A stretch of 64,000 nucleotides of DNA from Charina bottae. Taxonomy: Eukaryota; Chordata; Lepidosauria; Squamata; Charinaidae. The notes under the pieces are model-generated. The model was not told the origin of the DNA, did no database searches, and saw only the letters and a list, made by a program, of their open reading frames with translations. The DNA lies in assembly GCA_023362775.1 (NCBI GenBank), contig JALMGJ010000002.1, positions 71,339,414 through 71,403,413 on the forward strand, given 5' to 3'. A program made the translations under genes and the position numbers. This document shows, in pieces, positions 37,087 to 47,269 of the stretch (positions are counted from its first letter, which is position 1; each line of letters opens with the position of its first letter).

Positions 37087-37530
37087 GTGCTTGTTTACAT
37101 GGACCCAAAAGCACAAATCTGATCTCTTGGATGATGTATTGCATCTGTCAGTTCTTAAAGGGAGTCAAGTGCCATTGCTGATAGACCAGGATTATAGTCC
37201 AAGTGTGTGTTTGTGTGATTGCTAAACTTTATTAATAAAACCAACTTACATTTTGAGTAAGTTTCAAAAATAGCTTGTGAAAAGGAGTAAATACACGCAA
37301 ATGGCTTGTTCATGATGATCAACAAATTGGCATAGAAGAAGATGGACTCTTCTTTTTTAAGTTTTTATTTTTTAAAAAAACAAAGATAAAAAACTACAAA
37401 AAACAAAAAACACTACAAACAAACAAAAAAACACTAAAAGTGTAAAAACACAAAAGAAAAAACTTTTAGAAAGTTACATACATACAGGTGACTTCCAGCT
37501 TTCAACAGCAAGAATATACAGCAATTCCCA

Positions 37531-37659
37531 TCTCCTAACTCCTAGCGTGCCAGCACTATATTGTATCAAGCTCCTTTCACACATGGAAGTAAAAAACAAA
37601 ATGGCTAAAAGAGTACTGAGGTCATATTTGGACCACTGTATGTATATGTGTGTGTATAT
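37531..37659 (+). repeat. 129-bp copy of flanking DNA inside the L1-derived element
   Basis: Identical to 36958-37086. It interrupts copy B about 176 bases from its 3' end. Element sequence resumes on both sides when compared with copy A (18350-18500). No target duplication flanks it. See findings. Confidence 0.85.
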
Positions 37660-37768
37660 CAAACACACCTTCCTCTATATCAAACCATTATCACATTATT
37701 TCTATAAATCCCTCCATTAACACATATACAAACCTCTAATATAATTGCTCCTTCACCTTACATAATAT

Positions 37769-40700
37769 TTTTGTTGTTTATTCGTTCAGTCGTTTCCGAC
37801 TCTTCGTGACTTCATGGACCAGTCCACGCCAGAGCTTTCTGTCGGCCGTCACCATCCCCAGCTCCCCAATGGTTGAGTCCGTCACCTCCAGAATACCATC
37901 CATCCATCTTGCCCTTGGTCGGCCCCTCTTCCTTTTGCCTTCCACTTTTCCTAGCATCAGCTTCTTCTCCAGGGTATCCTGTCTTCTCATTATGTGGCCA
38001 AAGTACTTCAGTTTTGCCTTTAATATCATTCCCTCAAGTGAGCAGTCTGGCTTGATTTCCTGGAGTATGGACTGGTTTGATCTTCTTGCAGTCCAAGGCA
38101 CTCTCAGAATTTTCCTCCAACACCACAGTTCAAAAGCATCTATCTTCCTTTGCTCAGCCTTCCTTATGGTCCAGCTCTCGCAGCCATAGGTTACTACAGG
38201 GAATACCATTGCTTTAACTATGCGGACCTTTGTTGTCAGTGTGATGTCTCTGCTCTTAACTATTTTATTAAGATTTGCCATTGCTCTCCTCCCAAGAAGT
38301 AGACGTCTTCTGATTTCCTGGCTGCAGTCAGCGTCTGCAGTAATCTTTGCGCCTAGAAATACAAAGTCTGTCACTGCCTCCACTTTTTCTCCCTCTATTT
38401 GCCAGTCATCAATCAAGCTCGTTGCCATAATCTTGGTTTTTTTGAGGTTTAACTGCAACCCAGCTTTTGCACTTTCTTCTTTCACCTTCGTCATAAGGCT
38501 CCTCAACTCCTCCTCGCTTTCAGCCATCAAAGTGGTATCATCTGCATATCTGAGATTGTTAATGTTTCTTCCAGCGATTTTAACTCCAGCCTTGGATTCC
38601 TCAAGCCCAGCATGTCGCATGATGTGTTCTGCATACAGGTTGAATAGGTAGGGTGAGAGTATACAACCCTGCCATACTCCTTTCCCAATCTTAAACCAGT
38701 CCGTTGTTCCGTGCTCTGTTCTTACCGTTGCTACTTGGTCGTTATACAGATTCCTCAGGAGGCAGACAAGATGACTTGGTATCCCCATACCACCAAGAAC
38801 TTGCCACAATTTGTTATGATCCACACAGTCAAAGGCTTTAGAATAGTCAATAAAACAGAAATAGATGTTTTTCTGAAATTCCCTGGCTTTCTCCATTATC
38901 CAGCGGATATTGGCAATTTGGTCTCTAGTTCCTCTGCCTTTTCTAAACCCAGCTTGTACATCTGGCAATTCTCGCTCCATGAATTGCTGGAGTCTACCTT
39001 GCAAGATCTTGAGCATTACCTTACTGGCATGTGAAATAAGTGCCACTGTTCGATAGTTTGAACATTCTTTAGTGCTTCCCTTTTTTGGTATGGGGATATA
39101 AGTTGATTTTTTCCAATCTGATGGCCATTCTTGTGTTTTCCAAATTTGGTGGCATATGGCATGCATCACCTTGACAGCATCATCTTGCAAGATTTTAAAC
39201 AGTTCAGCTGGGATACCGTCGTCTCCTGCTGCCTTGTTATTAGCAATGCTTCTTAAGGCCCATTCAACCTCACTCTTCAGGATGTCTGGCTCTAACTCAC
39301 TGACCACACCGTCAAAGCTATCTCCAATATTATTATCCTTCCTATACAGATCTTCCGTATATTCTTGCCACCTTTTCTTGATCTCTTCTGCTTCTGTTGC
39401 GTCCTTACCATCTTTGTTTTTGATCATACCCATTTTTGCCTGGAATTTTCCTCCGATGTTTCTAATTTTCTGGAAGAGGTCTCTTGTCCTTCCTATTCTA
39501 TTGTCTTCTTCCACTTCTGCACATTGCTTGTTTAAAAATAATTCCTTATCTCTTCTGGCTAACCTCTGGAATTTTGCATTTAATTCGGCATATCTCCCCC
39601 TATCACTGTTGCCTTTTGCTTTCCTTCTTTCTTGGGCTACTTCCAGTGTTTCAGCAGACAGCCATCTTGCCTTCTTGGTTTTCTTTTTCTTTGGGACGTT
39701 TTTTGTTGCCGCCTCCTGAACAATGTTGCGAACTTCTGTCCATAGTTCTTCTGGGACCCTATCTACTAAATCTAGTCCCTTAAATCTATTCTTCACCTCC
39801 ACTGCATATTCCTTAGGAATATTAGTGAGCTCATATCTAACTGATCTGTGGGTCTTCCCTATTCTCTTTAGTCTGATTCTAAATTTTGCAATAAGACGTT
39901 CGTGATCTGAACTACAGTCAGCTCCAGGTCTTGTTTTTACCGACTGTATAGATGTCCGCCACCTTTGGCTGCAAAGGATGTAGTCAATCTGATTTCGGTG
40001 TCGACCATCTGGTGAAGTCCATGTATAAAGTCGTCTTTTAGGTTGTTGGAAGAGAGTGTTTGTTATGCACAGTGAGTTGTCTTGGCAAAATTCTATCAGC
40101 CTATGTCCTGCTTCATTTTGTTCTCCCAGACCATGCTTGCCTGTAATTCCAGGTGTCGTCTGACTACCCACCTTAGCATTCCAGTCTCCTGTAATGAAAA
40201 TAACATCTCTTTTTGGTGTATTATCTAGTAGGTGCTGCAGATCCTCATAGAACTGATCTACTTCTGCTTCTTCAGCATCTGTGGTTGGGGCGTATATTTG
40301 GATCACTGTGATGTTAAATGGCTTACCCTGAATTCGAATTGAGATCATTCTATCGTTTTTTGGATTGTATCCAAGCACTGCTTTAGCCACTTTATTATTA
40401 ATTATGAAGGCTACTCCATTTCTTCTGTGTTCCTCTTGTCCACAGTAGTAGATCTGGTGGTCATCTGATGTGAAGTGGCCCATCCCAGTCCATTTCAGTT
40501 CACTGACACCTAAAATGTCTATATTTAATCTTGACATCTCACCAATAACCACATCCAATTTGCCCTGGCTCATAGATCTTACATTCCAGGTTCCTATGGT
40601 GTGTTGATCTTTAGAACATCGGATTCGTCGTTCACCACCAGCACCGTCGGCCGCTAGCCGTCCTTTCGGCTTTGAGCTAGCTGCGTCATCACATCTGGGG

Positions 40701-40991
40701 CTAGTTGAACGTATCCTCTGTTCCTCCCCAGTAGCATTTTGACCATCTTCCGACCTGGGAGTCCCATCTTCCGATGGTATACCGACATATCTTTGGTTGT
40801 ACTGATCCATTTAGTTTTCATGGCAAGAATACTGGGGTGGGTTGCCATTACCTTCCCCAGGGATCGTATTTAGTCTGACCTCTCTGCCACGACCTTCCCG
40901 TCTTGGGTGTCCCTTCACGGTTTAGCTCATGGTTTCATTGAGGTGCTCAAGCTCCAGCACCACGACAAGGTAACGATCTCCTTTGCTGGAG
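37769..40991 (-). mobile_element. Full-length RTE-BovB LINE with intact ORF (copy B)
   Basis: It is 3223 bp, the usual BovB length, with a perfect 12-bp target duplication CTTACATAATAT at 37757-37768 and 40992-41003. On the minus strand the 5' leader contains ACCTTGTCGTGGTGCTGG and the 3' end is AATAAACAACAAA just after the stop codon. Its position inside L1-derived copy B shows it arrived after that element. It has no internal insertions. Confidence 0.95.
37778..40810 (-). CDS. BovB ORF: APE-type endonuclease and reverse transcriptase (1010 aa)
   Basis: A single uninterrupted frame. The endonuclease covers about residues 70-305, with GTWNVRSM (73-80), the catalytic Glu in SELKWTG (104), GDWNAKVGS (208-216), QIDYIL and SDH (301-303). 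The reverse transcriptase covers about 540-820: FIDYSKAFD (653-661, motif A) and YADD (755-758, motif C). The C-terminus has WTIRKAEQRKIDAFELWCWR and a basic stretch. Copies A and C read GVRQG in motif B, but this ORF reads GVWQG (Trp 713), fitting a CGG-to-TGG change at a CpG. Arg is strongly conserved there, so the enzyme may be inactive despite the open frame. It acts by nicking DNA and priming cDNA synthesis at the nick (family knowledge). Confidence 0.93.
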   Translation of the reverse strand: MDQYNQRYVGIPSEDGTPRSEDGQNATGEEQRIRSTSPRCDDAASSKPKGRLAADGAGGERRIRCSKDQHTIGTWNVRSMSQGKLDVVIGEMSRLNIDILGVSELKWTGMGHFTSDDHQIYYCGQEEHRRNGVAFIINNKVAKAVLGYNPKNDRMISIRIQGKPFNITVIQIYAPTTDAEEAEVDQFYEDLQHLLDNTPKRDVIFITGDWNAKVGSQTTPGITGKHGLGEQNEAGHRLIEFCQDNSLCITNTLFQQPKRRLYTWTSPDGRHRNQIDYILCSQRWRTSIQSVKTRPGADCSSDHERLIAKFRIRLKRIGKTHRSVRYELTNIPKEYAVEVKNRFKGLDLVDRVPEELWTEVRNIVQEAATKNVPKKKKTKKARWLSAETLEVAQERRKAKGNSDRGRYAELNAKFQRLARRDKELFLNKQCAEVEEDNRIGRTRDLFQKIRNIGGKFQAKMGMIKNKDGKDATEAEEIKKRWQEYTEDLYRKDNNIGDSFDGVVSELEPDILKSEVEWALRSIANNKAAGDDGIPAELFKILQDDAVKVMHAICHQIWKTQEWPSDWKKSTYIPIPKKGSTKECSNYRTVALISHASKVMLKILQGRLQQFMERELPDVQAGFRKGRGTRDQIANIRWIMEKAREFQKNIYFCFIDYSKAFDCVDHNKLWQVLGGMGIPSHLVCLLRNLYNDQVATVRTEHGTTDWFKIGKGVWQGCILSPYLFNLYAEHIMRHAGLEESKAGVKIAGRNINNLRYADDTTLMAESEEELRSLMTKVKEESAKAGLQLNLKKTKIMATSLIDDWQIEGEKVEAVTDFVFLGAKITADADCSQEIRRRLLLGRRAMANLNKIVKSRDITLTTKVRIVKAMVFPVVTYGCESWTIRKAEQRKIDAFELWCWRKILRVPWTARRSNQSILQEIKPDCSLEGMILKAKLKYFGHIMRRQDTLEKKLMLGKVEGKRKRGRPRARWMDGILEVTDSTIGELGMVTADRKLWRGLVHEVTKSRKRLNE

Positions 40992-41540
40992 CTTACATAA
41001 TATATATATACATATATTTAAATTTCTACTTCAAACTTCCATCCCTCTTAAAAAATAATCCATTTAATTTTTTTTTCTTTCTACTACTATTCTATACACT
41101 TCTGTCTATACAATAGGTATCAAATTATAGAAACAAATAAATTGTCTGCCTTTATAATAAACAATCTTAACCCTATTAGATCTGAAAAACAGTGTAAAAC
41201 ATTATTATATCTTATCTATATCCTTTAAGTTTTACAAATCTATAACCCTATAAATCCTAATCCAAACCATAAGAAAAGAAAAGAAAAAAATCATATTAGT
41301 CTCATTATCAATCCAATTAAATATTCTTAATTTTTATAAATTGTCTACCTTTATAATTAACAATCTTAACCCTAATTATGCTTAAAAACAATATAAAATA
41401 TTACCAGAACTTGTCAATACCTTTAAATCTTAGAAATCAAAAATCCTGTAAATCATGCTGACCTCATTATCAGTCCAATTAAATATTCTTAATTTTTTAC
41501 CCCTCCTCAAAATATACCAGGGCATTTAAATATTTCACCA

Positions 41541-41969
41541 TTACACCAACAGCATTTTTTTTACAAAGATCCGACAGCCCAATAGCCCCCAAAGATACAA
41601 ACTTTCCAGTGAAAGAGGAAAAAAACTCCCACATAACAAATCTTCTTTCCCATAACATTGATTGAAAAAATCATAACATTTCCCCAGCTTGGCAGTTCCT
41701 TGTGCAGTCTTAAGGTTAAACAATCTTTTTAACACCAATCCAGAGTTTTCAGCTGGGAATATTTCAATGTCCCTCACAACAATAAAATCGCCATCTTTTC
41801 CAACCTCTTCTTCTTGTTTCATCATAGTATTTTCATATAGTTGTTTCATTTTAGCTAGAATCTCATCTCGAATGTCCCAAACAGTCTGTATAATAATTTG
41901 ACAACCCTTTGAAAAAATATCTTCTTGCTGACAATGTAATTCTCTGAGATCTTGTTTAAAATCTTCCAT
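41541..41969 (-). CDS. Short ORF of L1-derived element, copy B
   Basis: It encodes 142 residues starting MEDFKQDLRELH. The N-terminal 60 residues are rich in charged and hydrophobic residues at heptad-like spacing (DIRDEILAKMKQL), so a coiled coil is plausible. The C-terminal part has LLGCRIF, comparable with LLGCLIL in copy A. No RNA-binding or enzymatic motif is visible. It is of transposon origin; function unknown. Confidence 0.45.
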   Translation of the reverse strand: MEDFKQDLRELHCQQEDIFSKGCQIIIQTVWDIRDEILAKMKQLYENTMMKQEEEVGKDGDFIVVRDIEIFPAENSGLVLKRLFNLKTAQGTAKLGKCYDFFNQCYGKEDLLCGSFFPLSLESLYLWGLLGCRIFVKKMLLV

Positions 41970-43127
41970 TGTTCAAACAGTAAATTATAGCACACCCTAA
42001 AAAGTTAACTCACAAAAATAGAGGTTAATGAATTAATCCAAAATTAACCAAAGAAAATATACTAGCAGACAATTTGGAAAAAAGTAAACAGAAAGCCTAA
42101 AGTTTAGAATAAGAAATGTGTAGAAAGAACACTCCAACCTTGAAATTCAGCAACCAAGATAACAACGGAAAGGCAATGTTACAGCTCTCAATATAACCCA
42201 GATGGGGAAAAAAGCCAAAACTTTTTTTTATATAGTTAAAAATCTCCAAAAATAACTATAATCACCAAGAGATTCCGCTTTTTCTTACTGTAAAAAGCTG
42301 CTCTTAAGATACAAAACATAAAAAAACAAATTGGGTGCTTAAGATATGGGAAGGCACGACTTATTTCCCCTTTTTAAGGGGGTGCATACGTGGCTTAGAA
42401 AAGATTAAATCCCAGCCTCCCAGTGTAGTCTTACCGCTCAGTTGCAGATGCTGTCTATGATCTCCTGGCTACAACTCACTGTCTGGAGGACAAATGGGTC
42501 AATTCTCAGCGTTTTCCTTAATCCGGAAAAACACTTGGGGCTACAGAAAAACCTGCCTGCACCCAGAAAAAACTACCACGCTGCCAGCTCTGCCCATGGA
42601 GCTCACAGGCAAAGTTGCTCAGTCGGCCATTTCCCACAGGAAGTCTCCTAGAAGATGGACTCTTCTTAAAACAAACCAATTTCATAATCACATGAGCTTT
42701 CATGGATATAGAAGGCTTCTGCCTTTGCTTGAAATATTGCACATTGATGATTTATAACTATACCCCAAATCAGTCCATAACACAAAACAATCAGTGGTAT
42801 AAGCTGAAGAAACTGGAATATGGCATGCAGACTGTTAGTCGGGCATATCCTTATATATTTCTTATATATTTCTATGTTTGAATATAGCTCTCAGGATATC
42901 ATCTCACCAAGTTAGTGTCCATTGCTTGAGGTTCTCCACAAAACAAATAAGCAAGTCTTTTCTATAGCTTTTCGGAACATAAATGTCCCACTCTCTCTTT
43001 TTTTAATAATTTTTATTGAAAAATTTAACAGCAATAAGAATACAAACTGAAATAGAACAGAGAAAACAAAAAAGGAAAGAGAGAAATAAAAGAAAAAGCT
43101 AAAAGTACAATAAGAAAAAAAGAGAAA

Positions 43128-43290
43128 GATGACCTTGGGCCAGTCACTCTCTCTCATCCCAACTCACCTCACAGGGTGGTTGTTGTGGGGAAAATAGGAG
43201 GAGGAAGGAGTATTAGATATGTTCGCCGCCTTGAGTAATTTATAAAAAATAATAAAGGCGGGATAGAAGATAAATAAATAAATAAATAAA
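43128..43290 (+). mobile_element. CORE-type SINE, 5' truncated
   Basis: It starts at GATGACCTTGGGCCAGTCAC and runs through GCCGCCTTGAGTAATTTAT and GGCGGGATAGAA to AAATAAAT. Inserted in the 3' region of the L1 at 42996-44518. Confidence 0.75.
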
Positions 43291-43352
43291 AGGAAAACAG
43301 GTGAGGCACAATACTGCATCTTCCCATTGTCAATCAGCTGAAAATAACTCAT

Positions 43353-43540
43353 CATGAAAAGCCGGCTGGGTGACCTTGGGCCAGTCCCTCTCTCTCAGCC
43401 CAACTCACCTCACAGGGTGGTTGTTGTGGGAAAATAGGAGGAGGAAGGAGTATTAGGTATGTTCACCGCCTTGAGTTATTTATAAAAAATAATAAAGGCG
43501 GGATAAAAAATTAAAAATAAAATAAAATAAACAAATAAAA
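43353..43540 (+). mobile_element. CORE-type SINE, 5' truncated
   Basis: It starts at CATGAAAAGCCGGCTGGGTG and ends in an A-rich tail. It is nearly the same sequence as the copy at 43128 and only about 60 bases away, so two insertions or a local duplication are both possible. Confidence 0.75.
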
Positions 43541-43797
43541 AGAGCAGTTATAAGTACAATTATATTTTAACCTCTCTCTTTAAAGTTACATCATGTCTCT
43601 TCTTTCTAGAATCTCTGTTCTGTCTAATCATCAAAACCATAAATCACAAGTTCATTTTTTTCATTTTTGCACAAAAAGTCCATAAGGGGTTTCCAGTCAC
43701 CAATAAATGTAGATAGTGTCCTTTCTCCAATCAAAGTCAGTGTGTCCCTACCAGCAAATTCTGTCAATTTCACCAACCATTCCTTCATGGTGGGTAA

Positions 43798-43905
43798 TTT
43801 ATTTATTTATTTTATTTTATATCCCACCTTTATTATTTTTATAAATAACTCAAGGCGGCGAACATACCAAATACTCCTTCCTCCTCCTCTTTTCCCCACA
43901 AAAAC
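43798..43905 (-). mobile_element. CORE-type SINE 3' fragment
   Basis: The tail half only (TTTATTATTTTTATAAATAA, CTCAAGGCGGCGAACATACC). It interrupts the L1 ORF2 C-terminus between the parts encoding KKAMEGF and WKPLMDFLCK. CCTTCATGG and CCTTCCATGG flank it and may be a diverged target duplication. Confidence 0.65.
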
Positions 43906-44702
43906 CCTTCCATGGCTTTTTTCTAACTGTTTATCCATCAATCTAAAAGGAAAAGTTCTGGCTTCAACTGAATATTAATCTTTAAAATCCTCTGTATCAA
44001 TGTACATATTTGAATCCAATTTTTTTTAGCTTTTTCACATGTCCACCAAGCATGATAAAATGTCCCTTCATGTTGTTCACATTTTCAACATAGATTTGAA
44101 ATGCCTTTATAGATTCTAGATAATTTCTCTGGTGTCATGTACCAACGATACATCATTTTATAAAAATTATCTTTAAGATCATAACATAATGTAAATTCCA
44201 ACCCTTTTAGCCACATAATTTCCTATTGATCCATCTGCATATTATAACCAAAATTATTAGCCCACTTTATCATACATTCTTTAACCTGTACTGTTTCAAA
44301 TTTCAACAAAGGTTTATACATTTTAGCAATTACATGTTCATCATTGGTACACAATTGTACTTCAAATTCTGTCTTACTTGCTCCATACCATAAGTCTTTT
44401 AATCCATTTTGAATCTTTCTGATAACTGTAAATGGGAGAAACATTGACAACTATATCCTTCTGCCATTAGTTGCTCTCTTGCAGGGATGACTAACCCACC
44501 ATAGGTCCTCACCCGGAAGTCCCACTCTCAATGTTAAGGAATACTATCATCAAAATAAACATCCTATTACTCATAATTTGATTTCATAAATATGTACTTA
44601 CTACCCATCTCATTTTAACAATATTGCAAATTCTTAGAATTCACTGTAGTAGTAGAGTTCTGAAAAAGCTATTAAAAACCAGAAAACAGTGCATTGAAAG
44701 AG

Positions 44703-46167
44703 ACTTCCTGTGAGTGCCATGGTGAGCTGACATTCTGCTGGTTAGCGGGACAGTGTTTGCGAGGAGAATCACAACTGGATGCTGGATCCAGACCAACAAA
44801 ATCTCTCCAGAAGGAGAGATAGTTGAAATTATCTACGTGACTCTGGACAGCCGCTCCTCATGAGTAGACTGCGGAAACTGCCATTTTGCGGTCGGCTTAT
44901 AAGTTGAGTGACTGGGAGTCAGGATTTCATCAAGCTCACACTCGCAAGGCAGCCTTCTATGGCCACTAAGCGCGACCAAGCCCCATATCTTAATCACTTT
45001 TGGGGAATTAATTTTGCGTGTGTGTGTATTGGAGAGATTAAGATCCTTCAGATCGGCAAGGTTTTACTGTATTGGGTGAGTTTCATTCTCCTTAGAGGAC
45101 GATGGAGTAAAATTGATTTTAAAAGTTTTGGAAATATATGATATTTTTTGACAAAAAGGTGCTTAGAATATGGATTTTGGAAAGTTAACAATGGACTAAG
45201 GGTCCAGAGGGATTTGGAATTATAGTTTTGAATTAATTAGAAGAAATTTTCTAGTGGGAAAATGGCAACTGTTTGGTCTCTTTATAAGGAGACCTTGAAG
45301 CTTGGACATTAGAGGGAGCTAGAGGATAAAAAAAATGGAGCAGAAATGTGTAACAGAATTTTTTGAATATTTTTCTGCCTAGCTGCTTGATAAGATGGAT
45401 AAACTTCTTGATAAGATGGACAGAGCATGTTGTAATGAAGTTACAGAACAAAAACAAGTTGCAATGGGTGATTATGAAATTACTTTGAAGGGGGACTCAA
45501 ATGTAACAAGTAATGAGAAAGATATGGCGAAAGATATGGGCACACAAATGGAACCAATGGATGACTTGCTCCCTAAGGGAGATGTACAAATATTGAACCA
45601 GGAAACTGATTTGGATGATTTTTTAAATTGGATATACAAAAGGAATTTATTAGAAGTAACAAGCAAAAGAATTACTTATTGGATATACAAAAGAAATCTG
45701 TTAAAGTTCTGAAAGATTTTTGCTTTGAAACACAGATGAACAGTAAACTAGCTTCGGGATTCTTTTTGAAGGGGTTAAAGAAATTTTTTTTAAAACTTAG
45801 GGAAGGAGTACAAGGTTGGCTTATTCGATCAGGGCTAAAAAAAGGAAAATAGTTATATCTGGTTGCCCTTACTGGACTTTTGCTGACAAAGAAGGATTGA
45901 CAAAGCATTTGGATTTTGTTTGTTTTTTTACTTAAGAGATGAGCTATGGGGTGAAGAGAGATCATGTTGTACTTAGAGATGGTGATAAGCTATTAAAATT
46001 GTCTTTACTTGCTGGGATGAAGAGGGAAGTTACTTCTTTCTTTTTCTTTTCTTTTTTTTCTTCACACTTTTTTCTTTTCTTTGTATTTTTCTGTTTGTAT
46101 TTTTTGTAGTTTGTATTGGCTTTTATTCCTTTTATTTATAATTCTTAATAAAATTATTTTTTAAAAA
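44703..46167 (+). mobile_element. L1-derived element lacking ORF2 (copy C)
   Basis: The leader starts AGACTTCCTGTGAGTGCC and the end is CTTAATAAAATTATTTTTTA. The target duplication is AGAAAACAGTGCATTGAAAG (44681-44700) against AGAAAACATTGCATTGAAG (46168-46186), imperfect. A 105-codon ORF (45395-45712) sits where copies A and B carry theirs. Several stops follow in the same region. At about 1.46 kb it is shorter than the others. Confidence 0.7.
45395..45712 (+). CDS. Short ORF of L1-derived element, copy C
   Basis: It encodes 105 residues starting MDKLLDKMDRACC, acidic in the middle (NEKDMAKDMGTQMEPMDDLL). The sequence is only loosely like the ORFs of copies A and B. It ends in two near-identical WIYKRNLL segments, a small internal duplication. 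No domain recognised. Confidence 0.35.
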   Translation: MDKLLDKMDRACCNEVTEQKQVAMGDYEITLKGDSNVTSNEKDMAKDMGTQMEPMDDLLPKGDVQILNQETDLDDFLNWIYKRNLLEVTSKRITYWIYKRNLLKF

Positions 46168-46950
46168 AGAAAACATTGCATTGAAGAGGCAGTTCCAGCA
46201 CAAATCAGTACAATTAAAAAACAAAGATACATAAGAAAATAGTTACTTTGCCTATTATATAAGCATCTCAGGAGGATGGGTACAGCATAGATATATAAAT
46301 GGGAATATTTGTATGAGGACTTTAAATTAAATCTGAGGACCACTATATGCTGTTAAACTTAATTAAAGAATAAATCTGTTTTTAATTGTAAATGTACAAA
46401 GGTTCCTACTGAGAGAAAATAAGATTGCATCATATGCAGCTCCTTGTTTTATTGCTTCTGAAAAGTGAATCCTCATTTCTCTGAATCTACAGTGTGGACA
46501 CTATTTACTTGCTAGACCTCTTTCAGCTTGTAATATTTACAGCCAATGATGAATAAGCTTCTGCTTTGTTCTCACCCAAAATGTGTGATCTGCTAAGTAT
46601 AAACACATTTGAGGACCTGTTGATTATCTGGCTCTGCTGAAGCCAACTGAGAACTTGTCTGTCAATTAACATTTAAAACTGACCGTTGATCATTATCAGC
46701 CCTTGGCTGGCTCTTTATGTAATGTTTATCTAGTGATATAGATGCAGGAGTTTCTGGGTGATATTCAGCATGATTTAAAGATTATGAATTGCCTACTTAG
46801 TTCATAGAAGAAAAAATGTCAAACACAGTTCTACAATCTGATCCTGAACAAGTTATGAAATCAGACTGTTCAGAGGTATATTTCCACGTTTTCTAGGCCC
46901 ACAGACACATTTGATTTTTTTAAAAGTGTTATGAATATCATCCCATAGAA

Positions 46951-47269
46951 CAGTGCTTTCCAAACTGCCGCCGTTGGCGACACACCAACAGCGGCAACGG
47001 CGGTGGCGCAGGGGCGCGCACGGCGGTGGGGGCATGCACGGTGGTGGCAGTGGTGGTGGCCTCAAGTTTTCCGCTAAAATGCGGAAGCGCTGATGGCATG
47101 CCGCTGCCGTCATTGCTGCCGCCGCTGCCATGCACACCGCTGCCACCTTGTGCGCCCCCGTGTTGCCGCCATGCACGCCCCCGCCGCCACTTCCGGGTTG
47201 TGTTGCAACACACTAAACTGTATGTTGCGACACACTAAAGTGTTGCGACACACAGTTTGGAAAGCTATG
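46951..47269 (-). mobile_element. Non-autonomous hAT element, type b (GC-rich, 319 bp)
   Basis: A perfect 8-bp target duplication CCATAGAA lies at 46943-46950 and 47270-47277. Ends CAGTGCTTTCCAAACTGCC and CAGTTTGGAAAGCTATG. The interior is GC-rich with many GCCGCC-type stretches, which create long spurious frames on both strands. Confidence 0.9.

Larger units (their letters stand above)
37355..42649 (-). mobile_element. L1-derived element lacking ORF2 (copy B), split by a full-length BovB
   Basis: A perfect 18-bp target duplication AGAAGATGGACTCTTCTT lies at 37337-37354 and 42650-42667. On the minus strand the leader begins AGGAGACTTCCTGTGGG. The short ORF is at 41541-41969 and the tail is A-rich. 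Apart from the BovB (37769-40991) and the 129-bp foreign segment (37531-37659), about 1.9 kb is element sequence. There is no ORF2. The perfect long duplication indicates a recent insertion relative to copies A and C. Confidence 0.85.
42996..44518 (-). mobile_element. L1 LINE with internal deletion: 5' leader joined to ORF2 C-terminus
   Basis: The target duplication GTCCCACTCTC lies at 42985-42995 and 44519-44529. On the minus strand the leader starts CTTCCGGGTGAGGACC and within about 100 bases meets the L1 ORF2 C-terminal text (KTEFEVQLCTNDEHVIAKMY, then WYMTPEKLSRIYK, CWKCEQHEGTFYHAWWTC). The nuclease and reverse-transcriptase parts are missing. Three SINEs (43128, 43353, 43798) lie inside it. 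It ends in an A-rich tail at 43000. Confidence 0.8.

Noticed and set aside
37778..38651. Plus-strand ORFs opposite the BovB gene
   Set aside because: They are frame shadows of the minus-strand reverse transcriptase and show no domain of their own.
43128..43540. A local tandem duplication of a SINE
   Set aside because: The two SINEs begin at different points of the consensus and have different tails, so separate insertions are as likely. I did not list it as a finding.
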